Below are positions 1 through 5,141 of a stretch of DNA of 5,141 nucleotides, in pieces. Every line of letters begins with the position of its first letter. Position 1 is the stretch's first letter. The position numbers were made by a program, and so were the translations under genes. Origin of the DNA: an uncultured Comamonadaceae bacterium (GTDB lineage: Bacteria; Pseudomonadota; Gammaproteobacteria; Burkholderiales; Burkholderiaceae_C); assembly GCA_937871735.1 (NCBI GenBank), contig CALMOI010000175.1:1-5141 (forward strand), read 5' to 3'. The notes under the pieces are model-generated. The model was not told the DNA's origin and did no database searches. It was given only the letters and a program-made list of their open reading frames with translations.

Positions 1-31
1 TTCGCTATTGTTACTCAAAAGTCCTACACAC

Positions 32-50
32 TAGAGCGTGTTATGAACTC
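32..50 (+). repeat. left terminal inverted repeat of the MITE-like element
   Basis: The arm reads TAGAGCGTGTTATGAACTC. Its reverse-complement partner at 140-158 differs at two positions only (G/A at arm base 7, A/C at arm base 12). A short AAATG follows both arms at nearly the same distance (56-60 here, 131-135 on the opposite strand), which suggests the similarity once extended further inward with a one-base shift. Confidence 0.75.
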
Positions 51-139
51 ACCCCAAATGGTTGACTCCATTGAAGATTTTTGACCACCTATCTTGCCTC
101 CAATATTTGCAATCTATTGATTTACAAAGACATTTCTCA

Positions 140-158
140 GAGTTCAGAACATGCTCTA
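140..158 (-). repeat. right terminal inverted repeat of the MITE-like element
   Basis: Read on the minus strand the arm is TAGAGCATGTTCTGAACTC, matching the left arm at 17 of 19 positions. The outer edge is TA (157-158), mirroring the TA at 32-33. A match this long and this good over such a short span is very unlikely by chance. Confidence 0.75.
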
Positions 159-159
159 A

Positions 160-189
160 TTCATTTCAGCGCCTTCTATACCCTATCAT
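160..189 (+). promoter_or_regulatory. weak candidate promoter for the FAD-dependent dehydrogenase gene
   Basis: A -10-like TATCAT (184-189, 5 of 6 to the sigma-70 consensus) is preceded at 18 bases by a poor -35-like TTCATT (160-165, 3 of 6). It would start transcription about 25 bases before the ATG at 221. If real, its -35 box directly abuts the right end of the MITE-like element. A second weak pair, TTGACC at 81-86 with TATTTG at 104-109 (17-base spacer), lies inside the element. Neither is convincing; this region is AT-rich, which raises the chance of accidental matches. Confidence 0.2.
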
Positions 190-220
190 CCTCCTGCTTG
201 ATGACCACGAGCCCGTCCCC

Positions 221-1987
221 ATGATTCGTCTTTCCGAACTCAAACTTCCCCTGTCCGCCCTGCCCGTTGATGAGCGGCGCGCGTCGGATGCCCCCCACGA
301 AACCGAGGCTGACCGCACGCCGCCGCCGCATCCCGAGGCCGCGCTGCGCGAGCTGGCGGCGCAGGCGCTGGGCCTTGCGCTGGGCGACATTGCCGCGCTG
401 CACGTCTTCAAACGCAGTTTTGATGCGCGCAAGGCCGATTTGCGGGCGGTGTTCATCGTCGATGTGACGCTGGCCCAGCCCGAGCGCGAGGCCGCGCTAC
501 TGGCCCAGCACGCCGCCAACCCGCACATCCAGCCCACGCCCGACATGACGTGGCGGCCTGTGGCGCAGGCTCCGGCGGATTTGCCGTTGCGCCCGGTGGT
601 GGTCGGCTTTGGGCCGTGCGGGATTTTTGCGGCGCTGGTGCTGGCGCAAATGGGCTTCAAGCCCATCGTGCTGGAGCGGGGCCGCACCGTGCGCCAGCGC
701 ACCAAAGACACCTGGGGCCTGTGGCGCAAGCACACGCTGAACCCCGAATCCAACGTGCAGTTTGGCGAAGGCGGCGCAGGCACCTTCAGCGACGGCAAGC
801 TCTACAGCCAGATCAAAGACCCGCGCCACCTAGGCCGCAAGGTGATGGAGGAGTTTGTCCAAGCCGGTGCCCCGCCCGAAATTTTGTACGCCGCGCACCC
901 GCACATCGGCACCTTCAAGCTGGTCAAGGTGGTGGAACACCTGCGCGAGCAAATCGTCGCCCTGGGCGGCGAAATCCGCTTTGAGCAGCGCGTGACCGAC
1001 ATCCAAGTCGAAAACGGCCATCTGCGCGGCCTGACGGTGCTGGATCAAGCCACCGGCCAGAGCTACCCGCTGCGCGCCGACCATGTGGTGATGGCCTTGG
1101 GCCACAGTGCGCGCGATACCTTCACCATGCTCTACAGCCGGGGCGTGCAGATGGAGGCCAAGCCGTTTTCGGTGGGTTTCCGCATCGAACATCCGCAAAG
1201 CCTGATCGACCGCGCCCGCTGGGGCCGCCACGCCGGGCATCCGCTCTTGGGCGCTGCCGACTACAAGCTGGTGCATCACGCCCAAAATGGCCGCGCCGTC
1301 TACAGCTTTTGCATGTGCCCTGGTGGCACCGTGGTGGCCGCCACGTCCGAGCCGGGCCGGGTGGTAACCAACGGCATGAGCCAATATTCCCGCGCCGAAC
1401 GCAACGCCAACGCCGGAATGGTGGTCGGCATCACGCCCGAGGACTACCCCACTGACCCCGCCGCCTTCGCAGACGCGCTGGGCGCGACCTTTGGGGCCGA
1501 GGCGCTGGCGGCTGGCGTGGCGCACCCCTTGTCCGGCATCGTGCTGCAACGTCAGCTCGAAGCCAACGCTTACGTGCTGGGCGGCAGCAGCTACGAAGCG
1601 CCGGGGCAATTGGTGGGTGACTTCATCGCCGGTCAGCCCTCGACCACGCTGGGCAGCGTGGAGCCCTCGTACAAGCCCGGCGTCAAACTGGGCGACCTGC
1701 ACCCCGCCCTGCCCGACTACGCCATCAGCGCCATGCGCGAAGCCCTGCCCGTGTTTGGCCGCAAGATCAAAGGCTTTGACCTGCCCGACGCGGTGCTCAC
1801 GGGTGTCGAAACCCGCACCTCATCCCCCCTCAAAATCCCGCGCGACGACAACTACCAAAGCGTGAACGTCGCGGGCCTGTACCCAGCGGGCGAAGGAGCC
1901 AGCTACGCCGGGGGCATCCTGTCGGCGGCGGTGGATGGGATCAAAGTGGGCGAGGCGGTGGCGCGTGGGGTGCTGGGCTTGGAGTGA
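221..1987 (+). CDS. NAD(P)/FAD-dependent dehydrogenase, COG2509-type, function unknown
   Basis: 588 residues. An N-terminal alpha/beta region (about 1-120) carries the family signature KRSFDARKADLRAVF at 64-78. A Rossmann FAD-binding segment follows, with VVVGFGPCG (GxGxxG type, 127-134) and the acidic end ERG (152-154). Next come the family-typical NVQFGEGGAGTFSDGKL (178-194), a Cys-containing YSFCMCPGGTVV stretch (361-372), VETRTSSPLKIPRD (529-542), and a C-terminal second flavin-contact segment GLYPAGEGASYAGGI (552-566). These show a soluble flavoprotein of the uncharacterised dehydrogenase family; substrate and partner are not known to me. The open frame extends upstream to a TTG at 62, but those 53 extra codons are AT-rich, run through the MITE-like element and resemble no protein I know, whereas MIRLSELKLPL is a typical family start, so I place the start at the ATG at 221. 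No good Shine-Dalgarno sequence precedes it. A linker rich in Pro and acidic residues (about 22-40) looks variable. Confidence 0.92.
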   Translation: MIRLSELKLPLSALPVDERRASDAPHETEADRTPPPHPEAALRELAAQALGLALGDIAALHVFKRSFDARKADLRAVFIVDVTLAQPEREAALLAQHAANPHIQPTPDMTWRPVAQAPADLPLRPVVVGFGPCGIFAALVLAQMGFKPIVLERGRTVRQRTKDTWGLWRKHTLNPESNVQFGEGGAGTFSDGKLYSQIKDPRHLGRKVMEEFVQAGAPPEILYAAHPHIGTFKLVKVVEHLREQIVALGGEIRFEQRVTDIQVENGHLRGLTVLDQATGQSYPLRADHVVMALGHSARDTFTMLYSRGVQMEAKPFSVGFRIEHPQSLIDRARWGRHAGHPLLGAADYKLVHHAQNGRAVYSFCMCPGGTVVAATSEPGRVVTNGMSQYSRAERNANAGMVVGITPEDYPTDPAAFADALGATFGAEALAAGVAHPLSGIVLQRQLEANAYVLGGSSYEAPGQLVGDFIAGQPSTTLGSVEPSYKPGVKLGDLHPALPDYAISAMREALPVFGRKIKGFDLPDAVLTGVETRTSSPLKIPRDDNYQSVNVAGLYPAGEGASYAGGILSAAVDGIKVGEAVARGVLGLE

Positions 1988-1990
1988 GCC

Positions 1991-2626
1991 TCAAACCGCC
2001 CGCTTGAACACCGCCAGCAGCGACCCCGCCGCCACGAACATCCCGCCAAATACACGGTTGACGGCGCGCAGGTGGCTGGGGGCTTTTAAGGTATTGAGCA
2101 CGCGCGCGGCCAGAGCGGTGTAACCAGCCATCACCACCAAATCGGTAAAACCCAGCGTCAGGGCGACGATGGCGTATTGCGGAGCCAGCGGCTGATGCAC
2201 GTCCAAAAACTGCGGCACGATGGCCAGCAAAAACAGCGTGCCCTTGGGGTTCACGGTATTGATCATCCAGGCGCGCAGCACCATGAGACGGCGGCTGGTG
2301 CCCAAGTTCGCGCTATCGACAGCCACCAGCGGACGCGCCGGGGCGCGCCACTGCTGAATGCCCAGCCACACCAGATACGCCACGCCCAGCCATTTGATGA
2401 CGGTAAAGGCGGTGCTGGAGGTCATGACCAACGCACCCAGCCCCAGACCAACCACGACGACCTGCGTCCAAATGCCCAGGATCAGGCCGAAGGTGGTGAA
2501 GTAGCCGCGCTTGAAGCCGTGGTTCAGCCCCGAACTCATCGCCGCCACTGCGCCAGGGCCGGGCGACAAGCTGATAGCCCAAGAAGCGGCGAACAACGCC
2601 AGCCAAGTCGAAAATTCCATGCCCAT
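1991..2626 (-). CDS. LysE/RhtB family amino-acid (homoserine/threonine type) exporter
   Basis: 211 residues, the normal size for this inner-membrane exporter family. The hallmark SPGPGA lies at 21-26, followed by the typical GLNHGFKRGYFTTFGLILG (33-51), and NPKG at 126-129. Hydrophobic segments at about 5-28, 42-68, 74-92, 127-141, 150-178 and 191-208 fit the expected six-helix layout. Members export amino acids or derivatives such as lysine, homoserine, homoserine lactone or threonine; the real substrate cannot be read from sequence. The start is the first of two close ATGs (MGMEF) because AAGGAG sits 8 bases before it, and 14 before the second. The gene begins 12 bases after the htpX stop, so it is probably co-transcribed with htpX. 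It converges with the dehydrogenase gene, leaving 3 bases between stops. No regulator gene of the LysG/LysR type is adjacent. Confidence 0.93.
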   Translation of the reverse strand: MGMEFSTWLALFAASWAISLSPGPGAVAAMSSGLNHGFKRGYFTTFGLILGIWTQVVVVGLGLGALVMTSSTAFTVIKWLGVAYLVWLGIQQWRAPARPLVAVDSANLGTSRRLMVLRAWMINTVNPKGTLFLLAIVPQFLDVHQPLAPQYAIVALTLGFTDLVVMAGYTALAARVLNTLKAPSHLRAVNRVFGGMFVAAGSLLAVFKRAV

Positions 2627-2634
2627 CGCTACAA

Positions 2635-2640
2635 CTCCTT
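2635..2640 (-). promoter_or_regulatory. ribosome binding site of the LysE-type exporter, overlapping the htpX stop
   Basis: On the minus strand the sequence is TAAGGAGTTGTAGCGATG: the htpX TAA stop (2641-2639) runs directly into AAGGAG (2640-2635), then 8 bases to the exporter ATG at 2626. It is the strongest Shine-Dalgarno match I found before any gene in the window. It fixes the start choice and implies translational coupling to htpX. Confidence 0.8.
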
Positions 2641-3514
2641 AACCTTGCGTGCTTTGCAAACGAGCAATGCGCTCTTCAATCGGCGGGTGGGTGCTGAACA
2701 GTTGACCCATACCACCCGCAATGCCCATCGCGGCCAGTCCTTTGGGCAAGTCTGCCGGGTGCAGACCGCCCAAACGGGCCAGCGCATTCACCATCGGCTG
2801 TTTGCGGCCCATGAGTTGCGCTGCACCTGCGTCAGCGCGGAACTCACGCTGGCGGCTGAACCACGCCACGATCATGCTGGCCGCAAAGCCCAGCACGATG
2901 TCCAACACCAGCGTGGTGACCATGTAACCAATGCCGGGGCCGCTGTCGCGCTCGTCGTTTTTGCGCAGAAAGCTGTCTATCGCGTAGCCAATCACGCGGC
3001 TCAGGAACACGACAAAGGTGTTCATCACGCCTTGTATCAGCGTCATGGTGACCATGTCGCCGTTGGCGATGTGGGCGACTTCGTGGCCGATCACAGCTTC
3101 GATTTCTTCGTGCGTCATGCTTTGCAGCAGACCGGTAGACACCGCCACCAGCGCCGAGTTTTTGAACGCACCCGTGGCAAAAGCGTTGGGTTCACCTTCA
3201 AAAATGCCGACTTCGGGCATCCCGATACCAGCTTTGTCGGCGAATTTACGCACGGTGTTGACGATCCAGGCCTCGTCAGCGTTGCGCGGCTGGTCGATGA
3301 CCTGCACGCCCGAACTCCACTTGGCCATCGGCTTGCTGATCAGCAGCGAAATGATGGCACCGCCAAACCCCATCACCAGCGCGTAGCCGAGCAACGCGCC
3401 CAAGTTCAGGCCGTTAGCGGTCAAGTAGCGGTTCACGCCCAACAAGCTGGCGACGATTCCCAGCACCGCCACGACAGCGACGTTGGTCAAAATAAACAGC
3501 AAGATGCGTTTCAT
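2639..3514 (-). CDS. htpX: HtpX, membrane-bound zinc metalloprotease (M48B)
   Basis: 291 residues, matching the family's usual 285-295. Two N-terminal membrane helices (about 4-24 and 37-60) precede the catalytic domain. The zinc site is HEVAH at 144-148 (His144, Glu145, His148), and the third ligand is Glu224 in RQREFRAD (221-228). Two further hydrophobic stretches at about 158-178 and 196-219 are typical of HtpX, as is the C-terminal STHPPIEERI (274-283). In E. coli this protease works with FtsH in inner-membrane protein quality control and is induced by heat and envelope stress (established for that organism). All catalytic residues are present, so it should be active. The ATG at 3514 is preceded by a modest GGAA about 8 bases upstream. 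It is followed closely by the exporter gene and preceded by a 122-bp gap that may hold its own promoter. Confidence 0.97.
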   Translation of the reverse strand: MKRILLFILTNVAVVAVLGIVASLLGVNRYLTANGLNLGALLGYALVMGFGGAIISLLISKPMAKWSSGVQVIDQPRNADEAWIVNTVRKFADKAGIGMPEVGIFEGEPNAFATGAFKNSALVAVSTGLLQSMTHEEIEAVIGHEVAHIANGDMVTMTLIQGVMNTFVVFLSRVIGYAIDSFLRKNDERDSGPGIGYMVTTLVLDIVLGFAASMIVAWFSRQREFRADAGAAQLMGRKQPMVNALARLGGLHPADLPKGLAAMGIAGGMGQLFSTHPPIEERIARLQSTQG

Positions 3515-3532
3515 GTCAGTGTTTCCGTGTGC

Positions 3533-3547
3533 GCCCCAACTCGGGGC
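3533..3547 (-). other. short GC hairpin in the presumed htpX 5' leader
   Basis: GCCCC (3533-3537) and GGGGC (3543-3547) form a perfect 5-bp all-GC stem with a 5-base loop. It lies between the candidate htpX promoter and the start codon, its base about 6 bases upstream of the GGAA ribosome binding motif. It is not followed by a U run, so it is not an intrinsic terminator. It could influence translation initiation or mRNA stability, but a stem this short can also arise by chance in GC-rich DNA. Confidence 0.35.
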
Positions 3548-3558
3548 TGATGACCGCC

Positions 3559-3587
3559 ATGTTAGGGTGAGCGCGCCTTAAATCAAG
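3559..3587 (-). promoter_or_regulatory. candidate htpX promoter (sigma-70 or heat-shock-like)
   Basis: On the minus strand TTGATT (3586-3581) and TAACAT (3564-3559) are separated by 16 bases; each matches 4 of 6 sigma-70 consensus positions. The same DNA can be read as a partial heat-shock sigma-32 promoter: CTTGATT (3587-3581), 13 bases, then CCCTAAC (3567-3561), compared with CTTGAAA and CCCCAT. Transcription would start near 3552, leaving a leader of about 38 bases. HtpX is heat-induced in E. coli, which makes the second reading plausible, but both matches are imperfect. Confidence 0.35.
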
Positions 3588-3636
3588 TTGCCAGCGCCCA
3601 ATTCCAGAGCCCGCCACGGTGATTGCGCTGAACGAT

Positions 3637-4437
3637 TCAGGCGGCAGAGTAGGCCACAGTCGCCAGTGCGATTGGCGGGCTGCGGCGCTGGCGTTCAGGG
3701 CGAAAAACCTGCGCATCGTCGTAAAACGCCGCCTCTTCATTCGCCGCCCACCAGCCGGGCACGCCAAGCACGGGCAGCGGCACGAAGGGCTTGGCGGCCA
3801 GCTTGGGCGCGGTTAGATCAACGGCCAACCAGTTGTCGAGCGCGGTGACATCGTTATCAGACCATTGCACGGCGGGCGGCACGCGCCAGACGTGAGCGGT
3901 GATGGATTTGTAGGGCTGCACCAGCTTTTCGGTCAGCGCATGGCCGAACAGCAGCAACTGTGCCTTGGCCCACAGCGGGCGCAGCTCGCCAAACAGCCGC
4001 TGCCACTGGCGCGCGGCCAGCGCGTCCCACAACGCATCGGGCGCTTGCAGCAGGGCGGCGTTCTCGTCAAACACGGTGATGGCATCACGCACCGGGCCGC
4101 GCACGGCTTGCACGCCAGCGGCGGCGATCTCGGCGGCCTGGAGCTGGTTCAGCCGCAGCTTGGCCTGCGGAAACCGCATCCAGCACAGCGCGTTGAAAAA
4201 GTCATGCAGCCCATCGCGCGTGGGCACGGCGCGCTGCTGGTAAATGAACTGCTCATAAGCCATGCCGGGTGGAAGATCGGCCTGCGGCACAAAACGCACC
4301 GGGGCCAGCGCGGCGCGGGTCAGCACCTCGGGCTGCGGCTGACCCGCGCAAATCGCATCCGCCAGCGGCTCGCCGACGGCCCGCCACGGGGTGAGCCAGG
4401 GGACGGGCCAGTGGATGTCGATCAGACCAAGCGCCAC
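3637..4437 (-). CDS. DUF3025 domain protein, function unknown
   Basis: 266 residues from the chosen GTG start. Family-typical stretches are IDIHWPVPWLTPWRAVGEP (6-24), YEQFIYQQRAVPTRDGLHDF (61-80) followed by FNALCWMRFPQAKLRLNQLQ (81-100), RGPVRDAITVFDENAALL (113-130), LFGHALTEKLVQPYKSITAH (163-182) and LPVLGVPGWW (221-230). I recognise it as a DUF3025 protein, found mainly in beta- and gammaproteobacteria; its role is unknown. There is no signal peptide or membrane helix, so it is probably cytoplasmic. The frame stays open upstream to 4662, but that extension is an Arg/His-rich shadow of pyrC. The first sensible start is GTG at 4437, which overlaps the pyrC end by 16 bases; only a weak GAAG precedes it. 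A CTG overlapping the pyrC TGA is the fallback. The overlap implies co-translation with pyrC. Confidence 0.87.
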   Translation of the reverse strand: MALGLIDIHWPVPWLTPWRAVGEPLADAICAGQPQPEVLTRAALAPVRFVPQADLPPGMAYEQFIYQQRAVPTRDGLHDFFNALCWMRFPQAKLRLNQLQAAEIAAAGVQAVRGPVRDAITVFDENAALLQAPDALWDALAARQWQRLFGELRPLWAKAQLLLFGHALTEKLVQPYKSITAHVWRVPPAVQWSDNDVTALDNWLAVDLTAPKLAAKPFVPLPVLGVPGWWAANEEAAFYDDAQVFRPERQRRSPPIALATVAYSAA

Positions 4438-5141
4438 GGCAGCGCTTCGCCCGAGCGCAAGGGCTTGAGGCTGGCTTCGCCGAAGGTGTAGGACTCGGGC
4501 GGTGTCCAGCTTTCCTTGCGCAGGGTGATGGTGCCGGTGTTGCGCGGCAGGCCGTAGAAGTCGGCTCCGTTGAAGCTGGCAAAGGCTTCCAGCTTGTCCA
4601 GCGCGCCCGCGTTGTCGAAGGCTTCGGCGTACAGCTCCATCGCGGCGTGGGCGGTGTAGCAACCGGCGCAGCCGCTGGCATGTTCTTTCAGATGGGCCGG
4701 GTGCGGGGCGCTGTCGGTGCCCAAGAAGAAGCGCGGGTTGCCGCTGGTAGCGGCTTGCACCAGGGCGACGCGGTGGGTTTCGCGCTTCAAGACCGGCAGG
4801 CAGTAGTAATGCGGGCGGATGCCGCCAGTGAAGATGGCGTTGCGGTTGTACAGCAGGTGGTGCGCGGTCAGCGTCGCGCCGGTGTACTGGTCGGCCTCGG
4901 TCACGTACTGGGCGGCTTCTTTGGTGGTGATGTGCTCGAAGACGATCTTCAGCTCGGGGAAGTCGCGGCGCAGCGGGATCAGTTGCGTGTCGATGAACAC
5001 GGCTTCGCGGTCGAACAGGTCGATGTCGGGCGACGTGACTTCGCCATGCACCAGCAGCAAGAGCCCGGCGCGCTGCATGGCTTCCAGCGTCTTGTAGGTC
5101 TTGCGCAGGTCGGTCACGCCCGCATCGCTGTTGGTGGTGGC
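4422..5141 (-). CDS. pyrC: dihydroorotase PyrC (class II), partial: N-terminus beyond the window
   Basis: Third enzyme of de novo pyrimidine synthesis, interconverting carbamoyl aspartate and dihydroorotate. The 239 visible residues run in frame to the window edge and correspond to roughly residue 109 onward of the E. coli enzyme, so about 105 residues, with the HxH metal ligands and the carboxylated lysine, lie outside. The fragment opens with ATTNS, part of the mobile active-site loop. Visible catalytic features are LLVHGEV (metal His at visible residue 32), FEHITTK (metal His at 70), GIRPHYYCLPVLK, and FLGTDSAPH (catalytic Asp 143, His 147), followed by the Cys-containing GCAGC segment typical of the homodimeric type. 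A GTG at 5117 is an internal valine, not the start, because homology continues upstream of it. The C-terminus is normal (LPWRLV). It is the first visible gene of the minus-strand cluster and overlaps the DUF3025 gene. Confidence 0.97.
   Translation of the reverse strand, partial: ATTNSDAGVTDLRKTYKTLEAMQRAGLLLLVHGEVTSPDIDLFDREAVFIDTQLIPLRRDFPELKIVFEHITTKEAAQYVTEADQYTGATLTAHHLLYNRNAIFTGGIRPHYYCLPVLKRETHRVALVQAATSGNPRFFLGTDSAPHPAHLKEHASGCAGCYTAHAAMELYAEAFDNAGALDKLEAFASFNGADFYGLPRNTGTITLRKESWTPPESYTFGEASLKPLRSGEALPWRLV

Larger units (their letters stand above)
32..158. mobile_element. MITE-like non-autonomous element bounded by TA
   Basis: Two long inverted arms (32-50 and 140-158, 17 of 19 bases identical including the outer TA) enclose about 89 bases with no credible coding capacity. 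Without the TA pair the element is about 123 bp (34-156). A TA at each outer edge fits a TA target duplication, as produced by IS630/Tc1-mariner-type and some IS5-group transposases; the family assignment is inference. Base composition is about 38% G+C, unlike the GC-rich genes beside it, but the bases just outside the arms are also AT-rich, so composition alone does not mark the edges. No transposase is present, so any mobility would depend on an element elsewhere. The right end is 62 bp before the dehydrogenase start codon, so the insertion lies in that gene's upstream region. Alternatives are a long-armed regulatory hairpin or the collapsed ends of a decayed insertion sequence. Confidence 0.6.

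Noticed and set aside
101..119. Small hairpin CAATA/TATTG inside the MITE-like element
   Set aside because: Five AT-rich pairs with a 9-base loop are expected by chance in this composition.
62..220. Upstream extension of the dehydrogenase reading frame to a TTG codon
   Set aside because: The added 53 residues are encoded by AT-rich sequence that runs through the MITE-like element, resemble no family N-terminus, and precede a canonical family start at 221.
201..224. Seven-codon ORF (MTTSPSP) whose TGA overlaps the dehydrogenase ATG as ATGA
   Set aside because: The overlap is neat and could allow coupling, but there is no Shine-Dalgarno sequence before it and an ORF this short is expected by chance.
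830..1702. 290-codon minus-strand frame inside the dehydrogenase gene
   Set aside because: It is antisense to a gene with clear domain motifs, and its His/Gly/Ala-rich product resembles no protein I know.
2177..3550. Long 457-codon open frame on the plus strand opposite htpX and the exporter
   Set aside because: It mirrors two well-recognised minus-strand genes; its His/Gln/Arg-rich, low-complexity translation is typical of an antisense shadow in GC-rich DNA.
3592..3630. Inverted repeat CAGCGC/GCGCTG after the DUF3025 gene as a terminator
   Set aside because: The arms are only 6 bp, about 27 bases apart, and no U run follows, so it does not look like an intrinsic terminator.
4438..4662. N-terminal extension of the DUF3025 protein to 4662
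   Set aside because: The sequence lies wholly inside pyrC, is rich in Arg and His, and has no family resemblance until about position 4437.

Overview
The window looks like chromosomal sequence from a GC-rich betaproteobacterium, most likely Burkholderiales (Comamonadaceae-like). I infer this from the GC-rich codon use, the style of the proteins and the gene families present; no search was possible. It carries five protein genes packed tail to tail, and one short AT-rich intergenic segment at the left edge.

Left edge (1-220): non-coding and about 38% G+C over the first 180 bases, against a visibly GC-rich remainder. It contains a previously unlabelled-looking structure: two 19-base arms at 32-50 and 140-158 that are inverted repeats of each other (17 of 19 identical) and are bounded by TA on both sides. 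This is the architecture of a miniature, non-autonomous transposable element (MITE-like, about 123 bp between the TA dinucleotides). It sits about 60 bp upstream of the next gene.

Plus strand (221-1987): a 588-residue FAD-dependent dehydrogenase of the poorly characterised COG2509-type family.

Minus strand, in order of transcription (right to left): the 3' two thirds of pyrC (dihydroorotase, cut by the right edge of the window); a DUF3025 protein whose GTG start lies inside the end of pyrC; a 122-bp gap with a possible promoter; htpX (membrane metalloprotease of envelope quality control); and a LysE/RhtB-type exporter, whose ribosome binding site overlaps the htpX stop codon. The exporter and the dehydrogenase converge with only 3 bases between their stop codons.

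Functionally the minus-strand cluster mixes pyrimidine biosynthesis, an unknown conserved protein, membrane proteolysis and small-molecule export. The overlaps suggest two co-translated pairs (pyrC-DUF3025 and htpX-exporter) rather than one pathway. I see no tRNA, rRNA, CRISPR array, prophage or defence system. The MITE-like element is the one unexpected feature.
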